DNA from: Paludibacter sp.
GTDB lineage: Bacteria; Bacteroidota; Bacteroidia; Bacteroidales; Paludibacteraceae
Assembly: GCA_028748945.1 (NCBI GenBank)
Contig: JAQTOL010000010.1
Coordinates: 1-19,092, forward strand
Direction of reading: 5' to 3'
Length of the DNA: 19,092 bases
Shown: in pieces, positions 7,304-13,566 of the stretch
How the letters are laid out: every line of letters starts with the position of its first letter
Numbering within the stretch: the stretch's first letter is position 1
Position numbers and translations under genes: made by a program
Notes under the pieces: model-generated
Seen by the model: the letters and a program-made list of their open reading frames with translations, nothing else
Told to the model about the DNA's origin: nothing
Database searches by the model: none

Positions 7304-7355
7304 TTTTTAAAAATGTTTTTAATTAATAATTGAGTCGTTTCATCGGTTTCAATCG

Positions 7356-7386
7356 TATTTTGGAAGAGGCTAATCGGCACAAAATA
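7356..7386 (-). promoter_or_regulatory. Hairpin in the rplM leader
   Basis: TATTTTG (7356-7362) and CAAAATA (7380-7386) form a perfect 7-bp AT-rich stem with a 17-nt loop in the untranslated leader of rplM. On the transcript the loop is pyrimidine- and G-rich. Role unknown. It is not followed by a T run in the direction of transcription. Confidence 0.3.
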
Positions 7387-7439
7387 GGACATTTACACAC
7401 ACTAAAACTGACCTTTACACTGTGATAATAAACGGACTG

Positions 7440-7470
7440 CAAAGATACTGTTTTCCTTTAGATTACCAAA
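7440..7470 (-). promoter_or_regulatory. Promoter of the rplM-rpsI-rpsB-tsf operon
   Basis: Minus strand TTTG (7470-7467), 19-nt spacer, TATCTTTG (7447-7440): an ideal match to the Bacteroidota sigma-ABfr consensus TTTG-N19-TAnnTTTG. The start of transcription is expected near 7433, about 130 nt upstream of the rplM ATG. Confidence 0.8.
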
Positions 7471-7532
7471 CTATTACGCATCTTTTTTTTCAAGCTCAAT
7501 TATTTGCCCTTTTTTCAGGTGTTTTTCTCAAT

Positions 7533-7570
7533 TTTGGATGATTAGAAAACAAGAAAATTAAGTAAGTTTG
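7533..7570 (+). promoter_or_regulatory. Candidate promoter for the DNA glycosylase, possibly giving a leaderless mRNA
   Basis: TAAGTTTG (7563-7570) matches TAnnTTTG exactly and ends only four bases before the ATG at 7575. A TTTG at 7533-7536 could be the -33, but the 26-nt spacer is longer than usual. If used, transcription would begin at or just inside the start codon. Confidence 0.35.
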
Positions 7571-7574
7571 CAAT

Positions 7575-8090
7575 ATGAAAAGGATTTCGCAAAAAGAATT
7601 CAGCCGCGATGCTGTGCAGATAGCCCAAAAGTTATTGGGAAAAACCCTGGTTCGAACCTGGGATGATGGTTCAAAAACCCATTACGTAATTACCGAAACA
7701 GAAGCTTATCTGGGAGAAGAAGATCTGGCATGTCATGCCAGCAAAGGACGGACACCGAGAACTGAAGTTATGTATTCCGGAGGTGGAAAAGTTTATGTCT
7801 ACCTGATTTATGGCATGTATTGGATGCTAAATGTTGTTACCGGAGCTGAGAATCATCCTCAGGCAGTTTTGATTCGAGGAATTGATAATATTATAGGTTC
7901 CGGAAAAGTGGGTCGTGAACTGAAAATAAACAAAAGTTTTTACGGCGAAGATTTACAAACATCCAACCGAATATGGATTGAAGATGGTCCCGATGTAACT
8001 GATTTTAATACTGCTCCACGTGTGGGTATTGACTATGCAGGTGATGAATGGAAAAACAAACCCTGGCGTTTTTCACTGATTATGAAATAA
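7575..8090 (+). CDS. 3-methyladenine DNA glycosylase, Aag/Mpg family
   Basis: Base-excision repair enzyme that removes alkylated and deaminated purines, such as 3-methyladenine and hypoxanthine, from DNA. By alignment to human AAG the active-site residues are present: E43 (catalytic, human E125) and Y45 (Y127) in ETEAYLG, H54 (H136), Y76 (Y159, the intercalating tyrosine) in VYVYLIYGMY, and N86 (N169). The C-terminal INKSF and APRVGIDYAG segments also match. At 171 aa it is a compact version (bacterial members are commonly about 190-200); the shortening is around the GSGKVGREL loop. It is divergent from rplM and convergent with the DUF3467 gene. Substrate range cannot be told from sequence. 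Confidence 0.93.
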   Translation: MKRISQKEFSRDAVQIAQKLLGKTLVRTWDDGSKTHYVITETEAYLGEEDLACHASKGRTPRTEVMYSGGGKVYVYLIYGMYWMLNVVTGAENHPQAVLIRGIDNIIGSGKVGRELKINKSFYGEDLQTSNRIWIEDGPDVTDFNTAPRVGIDYAGDEWKNKPWRFSLIMK

Positions 8091-8137
8091 AATAAATGAC
8101 AAAAGCGGACACCTAAATCCGCCTTTGTCATTTATTT
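8090..8137. terminator. Bidirectional terminator between the glycosylase and DUF3467 genes
   Basis: Arms 8090-8109 and 8118-8137 pair at 19 of 20 positions around an 8-nt loop. The GC-rich core (GCGGA/TCCGC) is flanked by A-rich and T-rich outer sequence on both sides, so it can stop both convergent transcripts. It starts at the last base of the glycosylase stop codon. Confidence 0.85.
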
Positions 8138-8144
8138 CAATTGT

Positions 8145-8453
8145 TTAAGCTTCTCCTCCACCAAAAGCCATGGGTACAGGTGGTGCAAAGTTATTATCCG
8201 CAATCTTTATTTTCCCATTTTGCTTTTCATACTTTGTAATATTTTCCTGCAAAGCAAAAAGTAAGCGCTTGGCATGTTCGGGCGTGAGGATGATGCGAGA
8301 CTTCACATTTGCTTTCGGTGTTCCGGGCATAATACGAATAAAATCGACAACAAATTCGGATGTTGAGTGTGAGATAATGGCCAGATTAGAATAAATACCA
8401 TCAGCAATTTCTTCCGACAATTCGATGTTTAGTTGGTTTTCTTGGTTTTCCAT
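8145..8453 (-). CDS. DUF3467 family protein
   Basis: Small cytoplasmic protein (102 aa) of unknown function, recognised from the conserved run IELSEEIADGIYSNLAIISH, the FVVDFIRIMPGTPKA segment and SRIILTPEHAKRLLFALQENI. No signal peptide or membrane segment. The C-terminal tail PPVPMAFGGGEA is Pro/Gly-rich and looks disordered. The family is widespread in Bacteroidota. The gene stands alone with its own promoter at about 8552 and shares a terminator with the glycosylase gene, so the neighbourhood says nothing firm about its role. Confidence 0.9.
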   Translation of the reverse strand: MENQENQLNIELSEEIADGIYSNLAIISHSTSEFVVDFIRIMPGTPKANVKSRIILTPEHAKRLLFALQENITKYEKQNGKIKIADNNFAPPVPMAFGGGEA

Positions 8454-8551
8454 GATATATTTAATGACAAGTTAGAAATGACAAACGACCTAAAATAAAT
8501 GATAGTACATGATTGAATATCGAACGATTCTTCATTCTTACGTACCGAACA

Positions 8552-8583
8552 CAAAGGTACACATTTTTATTGATGAAGAAAAA
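8552..8583 (-). promoter_or_regulatory. Predicted promoter of the DUF3467 gene
   Basis: Minus-strand TACCTTTG (8559-8552) is an exact TAnnTTTG element. The -33 region about 20 nt upstream is a T-run (TTTTTTC) and not a clean TTTG. The leader would be about 90 nt. Confidence 0.5.
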
Positions 8584-8608
8584 AGTAAAATATAGAAACA
8601 TACCTGAT

Positions 8609-8639
8609 TTTAGTACAATAAAAATAATATATATATTTG
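8609..8639 (+). promoter_or_regulatory. Predicted promoter of the repeat outer-membrane protein gene
   Basis: TATATTTG (8632-8639) matches TAnnTTTG exactly. TTTAG at 8609-8613 is a weak -33 candidate at suitable spacing. It lies in the divergent region opposite the DUF3467 promoter, about 90 nt before the chosen ATG. The rest of 8454-8727 is AT-rich with no further gene. Confidence 0.45.
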
Positions 8640-8727
8640 TGTATTATTTCAAATATTTACAGAATAAAATTAATTATGAAGTTCAGTATTGAAATTTTGT
8701 CCGTTTTATAAAATAATATATTGTAAA

Positions 8728-9879
8728 ATGAAAAAACATAACATTATCAGCTTTCTATTGGCCTTGCTATCCGGTTTTCAACTTCAGGCACAAGACTCCA
8801 TCCCACAGAAGACTATCCGTGAACCCATTATCTACACCTTAGGCTACAATCGGATTCCGGACGGTTTAAATATACCGCTTATCGGATTTATAAATGTTGC
8901 GAAAGGCAATCATACCGGTTTGCAACTGGGATTTGCCAATACAACGGCTAATAATTTCAACGGACTGGCAATTGGATTTGCAAACACAGTAGGCAATAAC
9001 AATCAGAGCGGTCAAATTGGATTCTTCAACACGGTGGGCAATAATTCAGATGGTCTGACTGTGGGATTTTTCAATACCGTTGGAAATAAAGGCATAGGAG
9101 TTCAGATTGGTTTCTTCAACACACTGGGTGATTCCTTTCATGGGATTCAATCCGGTTTTTTTAATACGCTCGGCAATCTTGGTGACGGAGTTCAGGTGGG
9201 ATTCTTTAATACGCTGGGTAATTCTTTTCAGGGTTTACAAGTAGGATTTTTTAATACACTGGGCAACAGAGTAGATGGAGTGCAAATAGGGTTCTCCAAC
9301 ATTGTTGGTAACAAAACAAACGGCGTTCAGGTAGGCTTCTTTAACCGGACAAAAAAATTATCCGGAATAGAAGTTGGCTTTCTGAATGTGGTTGATACAG
9401 TTGAGAAAGGAACTCCAATTGGATTATTATCATTTGTAAAACAGGGTGGTTACCAGGCAATTGAAGTCGGAGCTTCTGAAATGTTTCCGGTAAACATTAG
9501 CTACATAACAGGTGTCAGACAATTTTATACTTCAATTATAGCATCTTATAGTCCTGTATCTCATAATCATTATGCCATTGGAATGGGAATAGGAACTATC
9601 ATCCCATTAAATAAAAACCTAAGTTTCAATCCTGAATTCTTATCGCAAACAACCTGTACGGTTTTATGGGATCAAATCCACAGTATACATCTGAATTTAG
9701 ATTACAGCATTTCCAACAACTTCAGTATCGTTGCCGGACCGACGCTGGTCTGGAATCATTTAAATAATGGTACAGTGTTTCACAAACCGGCTTTCTCAAT
9801 TTACGAGAAAGAATTAAATTATAACAACAAATTGTTGATCGGACTAAAAGCTGCCATAAAGTATCAGATTGGCAACTAA
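8728..9879 (+). CDS. Exported protein with eleven 15-residue repeats and barrel-like C-terminus
   Basis: The ATG at 8728 was preferred over the in-frame ATG at 8689 because it places a normal signal peptide at the start (MKKHN, hydrophobic core, then QLQA before the cut). The mature protein has a short N-terminal segment and then, residues 64-227, eleven units of about 15 residues with consensus GxQxGFFNTLGNxxx. The remaining ~155 residues alternate polar and hydrophobic positions, contain several strand-like segments (YAIGMGIGTIIPL, HLNLDYSI, FSIVAGPTLVW) and end in a strand-like segment, LKAAIKYQIGN, suggesting an outer-membrane barrel. The repeats resemble the LA_2272-type surface repeat, an assignment from memory. 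Total length from this start is 383 aa. Function unknown. A strong terminator follows, and the gene appears to be transcribed alone. Confidence 0.8.
   Translation: MKKHNIISFLLALLSGFQLQAQDSIPQKTIREPIIYTLGYNRIPDGLNIPLIGFINVAKGNHTGLQLGFANTTANNFNGLAIGFANTVGNNNQSGQIGFFNTVGNNSDGLTVGFFNTVGNKGIGVQIGFFNTLGDSFHGIQSGFFNTLGNLGDGVQVGFFNTLGNSFQGLQVGFFNTLGNRVDGVQIGFSNIVGNKTNGVQVGFFNRTKKLSGIEVGFLNVVDTVEKGTPIGLLSFVKQGGYQAIEVGASEMFPVNISYITGVRQFYTSIIASYSPVSHNHYAIGMGIGTIIPLNKNLSFNPEFLSQTTCTVLWDQIHSIHLNLDYSISNNFSIVAGPTLVWNHLNNGTVFHKPAFSIYEKELNYNNKLLIGLKAAIKYQIGN
8917..9408 (+). repeat. Eleven tandem 45-bp (15-codon) coding repeats
   Basis: Each unit encodes G-x-Q-x-G-F-F-N-T-L/V-G-N plus three variable residues. 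Units 4-8 are nearly uniform at the protein level, while the outer units are degenerate. One unit (GVQVGFFNRTKKLS) is a residue short. The regular Gly and Phe-Asn positions suggest a beta-solenoid or a beta-hairpin ladder. Confidence 0.85.
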
Positions 9880-9902
9880 AATTGTAATTATTATCACTAC
9901 AG

Positions 9903-9947
9903 AAAGACTGCTTTAACGGATAATCTTTATCCATTGAAGCAGTCTTT
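9903..9947 (+). terminator. Intrinsic terminator after the repeat protein gene
   Basis: AAAGACTGCTT (9903-9913) pairs perfectly with AAGCAGTCTTT (9937-9947), with a further inner GGAT/ATCC stem. A short T run follows on the plus strand. The remainder of the gap up to 10217 is AT-rich. I saw no clear gene and no convincing promoter there; the nearest is TATGTTTT at 10146, one mismatch from the -7 consensus. Confidence 0.8.
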
Positions 9948-10217
9948 TAATACATGGTAATTTGACAGAAGCATCCCTGATTTCTAGGCTGAAATAACGA
10001 AAAGTCACTGAGGTTGTCAACAACTGATAAAATGGTTTAAGAAACTCTTTAAATATTGGAAATCAAAATCGTCAGAAGTCTAAAACAAAACAGGTTGTTC
10101 GACTGTTTTTCATTCGTATTACAATACTAAAATCCCTAAACTCTTTATGTTTTTCAATCTGTTTATTTAAATTTCAGGTTTAAACAAGTTTACAATAAAA
10201 GAAAAATCTGGTATCGA

Positions 10218-12524
10218 ATGAAATATCAAATCATCATTATAATTTTCATATTATCGTTTACATCAACCTTACTATTAGCTCAAAAATATACAATAAGCGG
10301 TTATATCACTGATAATAATACAGGAGAATACCTGATCGGGGCTGTTGTTCGGGTAAAAAACAGCCCCGATATCGGGTATGGTACAAACAACTATGGCTTT
10401 TATTCGCTTAGCCTGGCAAAAGGAAGCTATGAACTTGAATTCTCATATATTGGGCACCTAAAAGAATCTGTAAACATTACGCTTACTGCAAATCAAAGAA
10501 TAAATGTCACTCTGAAAGAGGCACCAAATAAACTTCAGGAAATAGTTATAACAAGTAATAATGACAATGCGAATGTAAGACAATCGCAGATGGGCTTACA
10601 GAAACTCAATGTAGAAGTCGCCGGTAAATTACCGGTAATTTTCGGGGAAAAAGACATTTTAAAAATTTTACAATTATTTCCCGGTATAAAATCAGGAGGT
10701 GACGGTCAAAGTGGATTTACTGTCCGGGGTGGTACAATTGATCAAAATCTCATCCTACTAGACGATGCTCCAATATATAATGCATCACATTTGTTGGGCT
10801 TCTTTTCCACTTTTAATTCGGATGCCATAAAAGATGTTTCACTCTATAAAGGAACTGCACCGGCCCAGTTTGGAGGTCGATTGTCTTCGGTAGTAGATGT
10901 AAAAATGAATGATGGTAACAATCAAAACTTTGATGTTAAAGGTGGAATTGGATTAATATCATCAAAAATCAACATAGAAGGCCCAATCCAAAAAGGGAAA
11001 TCATCTTTCCTGTTTTCCGGAAGAAGAACTTATGTAGACGCTTTCTTAAAATTGTTCGATCGTTTTAAAAATAATAGTCTGTCTTTCTACGATTTGAATG
11101 CAAAATTAAATTTCAAGACATCGGATAGAGACCGGCTTTTTATTTCGGGTTATTTAGGTAGAGATGCATTGGAGTTGAATAAACGAATGGGAATCAACTG
11201 GGGAAATAAAACAGGAACTGTACGCTGGAATCATTTATTTAACAGTAAATTATTCAGCAATTCATCACTGATTTACAGCGATTATGACTACAAAATTGAT
11301 ATTGAAGATCCACACAATGAATTTTCTATTCTGTCGAGCATTAGAGATTGGAATCTAAAACAGACTTTTCAGTATTTTCCCGATTCAAAGAATGAATGGA
11401 AACTGGGCTATAATATTATTTATCATACAATAACTCCCGGTCTGATCAATTTCCCAAGTGCTACCACGATGAGTAATGAAGAACCCAGGAACGGAATGGA
11501 ATCGGCAATTTTTGCAACAAATAACTGGCAAGCCACAAACAAATTAAAAATAAATTACGGTATTCGTTTCAGCAGTTTTATGGTTTTGGGTGGTAGCGAT
11601 TATTATAACCTAAATGCTGACAAAAACGTTATTGATACAATACAACAAGCCGGTCCAATTGAAAACTATCTTAATATCGAGCCGCGTCTTTCGTTAAGCT
11701 ACAGTATAAGTGAAAGCTGTTCATTTAAAATGGCCTACACACGTAATACGCAAAATTTACACCTAATTACAAATTCAGTATCTGGAAGTCCTACAGATAA
11801 GTGGATTATGGATTCAAACAATGTAAAACCTGAAATAAGTGATCAGGTATCACTTGGTTATTTTCGTAATTTCGATGATAATATTTACGAGTTTAGCGTG
11901 GAGTCCTATTATAAATCAATGCAAAACCAAATTGATTACAAAGATAATGCTGATATTCAGGTGCCTGTTATTGAAACCCAATTATTGTACGGCAAAGGAC
12001 GGGCTTATGGGTTGGAAGTATTACTCAGAAAAAGCAAAGGGAAGTTTACCGGTTGGCTTGGTTATTCATTGTCGCGTAGCGAAAAACAAATTGAGGGAAT
12101 CAACAAGAATCATTGGTATCCGGCCCGTCAGGACAGAACACACGATATTTCGATAGTTGGTATGTACGAAATCTCGAATCGCTGGAATGTATCGGCAATA
12201 TGGGTGTACAGAACCGGTAATGCCATTTCCTTTCCAAGTGGGAAATACATGCTTGAAGGGCAAACCGTGTGGCTGTATACTGAACGTAACGGATACCGTA
12301 TGCCGGCATATCATCGGTTAGACCTTGGGGCTACTTATAAGCTAAAAGAACATAAACTGTTTAATTCTGAATTATCTTTTAGTCTTTTTAATGCTTACGG
12401 GAGGGAAAACCCGTACATTATTACTTTCGAAAGAAGTGGAAACGACCCGAATCAAACTGTAGCCATTCAAACATCTTTATTTAGATGGGTGCCTTCCATT
12501 TCCTGGAATTTCACTTTGAAATAG
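10218..12524 (+). CDS. TonB-dependent outer-membrane receptor, copy 1 of a duplicated pair
   Basis: A 768-aa energy-coupled outer-membrane receptor or transporter. Order of parts: signal peptide 1-21 (LLLA before Q22), carboxypeptidase-regulatory-like beta-sandwich ~24-101 (ISGYITDNNTGEYLIGA), a TonB-box-like stretch around 106-112 (LQEIVIT), plug domain ~118-230 with FTVRGGTIDQNLILLDDAPI, then the barrel ending in the aromatic-rich SISWNFTLK. It is shorter than SusC-type receptors (about 1000 aa), and no susD gene is present. A DUF4249 lipoprotein gene begins 8 nt after the stop, so the two are certainly co-transcribed. The ligand is unknown. A 12-bp inverted repeat with a following palindrome at 10335-10376 lies inside the coding sequence and is absent from copy 2. 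Confidence 0.93.
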   Translation: MKYQIIIIIFILSFTSTLLLAQKYTISGYITDNNTGEYLIGAVVRVKNSPDIGYGTNNYGFYSLSLAKGSYELEFSYIGHLKESVNITLTANQRINVTLKEAPNKLQEIVITSNNDNANVRQSQMGLQKLNVEVAGKLPVIFGEKDILKILQLFPGIKSGGDGQSGFTVRGGTIDQNLILLDDAPIYNASHLLGFFSTFNSDAIKDVSLYKGTAPAQFGGRLSSVVDVKMNDGNNQNFDVKGGIGLISSKINIEGPIQKGKSSFLFSGRRTYVDAFLKLFDRFKNNSLSFYDLNAKLNFKTSDRDRLFISGYLGRDALELNKRMGINWGNKTGTVRWNHLFNSKLFSNSSLIYSDYDYKIDIEDPHNEFSILSSIRDWNLKQTFQYFPDSKNEWKLGYNIIYHTITPGLINFPSATTMSNEEPRNGMESAIFATNNWQATNKLKINYGIRFSSFMVLGGSDYYNLNADKNVIDTIQQAGPIENYLNIEPRLSLSYSISESCSFKMAYTRNTQNLHLITNSVSGSPTDKWIMDSNNVKPEISDQVSLGYFRNFDDNIYEFSVESYYKSMQNQIDYKDNADIQVPVIETQLLYGKGRAYGLEVLLRKSKGKFTGWLGYSLSRSEKQIEGINKNHWYPARQDRTHDISIVGMYEISNRWNVSAIWVYRTGNAISFPSGKYMLEGQTVWLYTERNGYRMPAYHRLDLGATYKLKEHKLFNSELSFSLFNAYGRENPYIITFERSGNDPNQTVAIQTSLFRWVPSISWNFTLK
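10335..10376. repeat. GC-rich inverted repeat and palindrome inside receptor copy 1
   Basis: ATCGGGGCTGTT (10335-10346) and its exact reverse complement (10359-10370) are separated by 12 nt. The right arm overlaps a perfect 12-nt palindrome, CCCGATATCGGG (10365-10376). All of it encodes residues 40-53 of the carboxypeptidase-regulatory-like domain. The matching codons of copy 2 do not form it. Confidence 0.75.
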
Positions 12525-12532
12525 TAAAAAAA

Positions 12533-13354
12533 ATGAAGACAAGCAGACAGAACACAATAATAATTTTCTTAGCTTTACTGCTTTTAACGGGTTGCGAAAA
12601 AGAGATTAATATCGATTTAAATAAAAGCAACCCAAAATTTGTTATTGAAGGAGATGTCAGTAATATAGCAGGAAATTCGAAGGTCAGGATCAGTAAAACG
12701 CTTGATTTTGATGAAAACGTTCTTTACCCCTTTGTTAGCGGAGCTTTTGTCACCATTACTGATTCAACACTGAACAGAATCGACACATTAACAGAAAAAA
12801 CGATTCCGGGAACTTATACAAATCCGGACCTAATCGGGATAACCGGACATACTTACAATTTAATAGTAAAAATAGATGATCAAACATATAGTTCTACATC
12901 TACAATGCCAATTGGTTTAACTCTTGATTCAATAATTCAAGAAAATCTGGCCGGAACAGGCGGAGATTTAGGGATACCTGAAGGGACATCTCAGCCGGGT
13001 GATATTATCCAAATCAGACCTTACTACATTAATCCGCATACAGCCGACGAATACTATCAATATGTAGTAAAAAGAAATGACCGGTTATTGAATAATATCA
13101 TACCGAGAAAAGAAATGGCATCGTCAGGATCTTCCTTTATTTTCCCACTATTTATTAAAGCGAAAAAAAATGATGTTATTCAGGTAGATATGCAGTTTGT
13201 TGAAAAGAAAGTATATGATTACTTATACGGCATAAGTCAGAATTATGGGCAATACAGTGCTACACCATCAAACCCGGAACCTAACATTAGTAATGGAGCA
13301 TTGGGATATTTTAAAGCACATACTTCACAAAATAAAACTATAATCATTCGATAA
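12533..13354 (+). CDS. DUF4249 lipoprotein, partner of receptor copy 1
   Basis: The ATG at 12533 is chosen over one at 12485, inside the receptor gene, because it gives a proper lipoprotein signal: hydrophobic core followed by lipobox LLTG-C21. The residues after the cysteine, EKE, are charged, which resembles the surface lipoprotein export signals described in Bacteroidota, so display on the outer face is likely (inference). The mature part (273 aa in all) matches the DUF4249 pattern: NPKFVIEGDVSN, then KISKTLDFDE-type strands with AFVTITDST, a PEGT...GDIIQIRP segment, and the end block NGALGYFKAHTSQ. DUF4249 has no established function, though its genes often sit beside TonB-dependent receptors. 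A SusD-like ligand-capturing role is a reasonable guess. Confidence 0.9.
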   Translation: MKTSRQNTIIIFLALLLLTGCEKEINIDLNKSNPKFVIEGDVSNIAGNSKVRISKTLDFDENVLYPFVSGAFVTITDSTLNRIDTLTEKTIPGTYTNPDLIGITGHTYNLIVKIDDQTYSSTSTMPIGLTLDSIIQENLAGTGGDLGIPEGTSQPGDIIQIRPYYINPHTADEYYQYVVKRNDRLLNNIIPRKEMASSGSSFIFPLFIKAKKNDVIQVDMQFVEKKVYDYLYGISQNYGQYSATPSNPEPNISNGALGYFKAHTSQNKTIIIR

Positions 13355-13473
13355 TACTATTTAAGGGAACACACTCACCCTGGTATTAAAAATTGCGGAT
13401 ATAAAATTTCGCTTTGAACTAAAATCTAAATAAAATGTAATCTAAAACAAAATTGACTATTTTAATGTTTGAG

Positions 13474-13508
13474 TTTAATTATTTAACTGCTCCCATTTTA
13501 TATCTTTG
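13474..13508 (+). promoter_or_regulatory. Predicted promoter of receptor copy 2
   Basis: TATCTTTG at 13501-13508 is an exact -7 element. The -33 is weak: TTTAA near 13474 gives about 22-nt spacing, and a true TTTG at 13468 is too far. The leader would be about 50-55 nt. The rest of the 212-nt gap (13355-13566) holds no gene. A short interrupted stem (AGGG/CCCT with AATAC/GTATT) at about 13359-13390 lacks a T run. Confidence 0.45.
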
Positions 13509-13566
13509 TGAATCTCAAAGTCTTTTTTATATTTTCCCAATTTTATGATAGAAAACATAAGCCTGA

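Noticed and set aside
6301..7356. The word TCAATCGT occurs in both the rpsB leader (6301) and the rplM leader (7349)
   Set aside because: An 8-base match between two leaders can be chance; flanking sequence and possible folding do not match.
8689..8727. Upstream ATG for the repeat protein
   Set aside because: It would add 13 residues before a complete signal peptide; the ATG at 8728 gives a normal one.
12485..12532. Upstream ATG for DUF4249 copy 1, inside the receptor gene
   Set aside because: It would bury the lipoprotein signal 16 residues inside the protein; the ATG at 12533 fits the lipobox and the receptor stop.
13359..13390. Interrupted stem after DUF4249 copy 1
   Set aside because: Short, asymmetric pairing and no T run, so not called a terminator.
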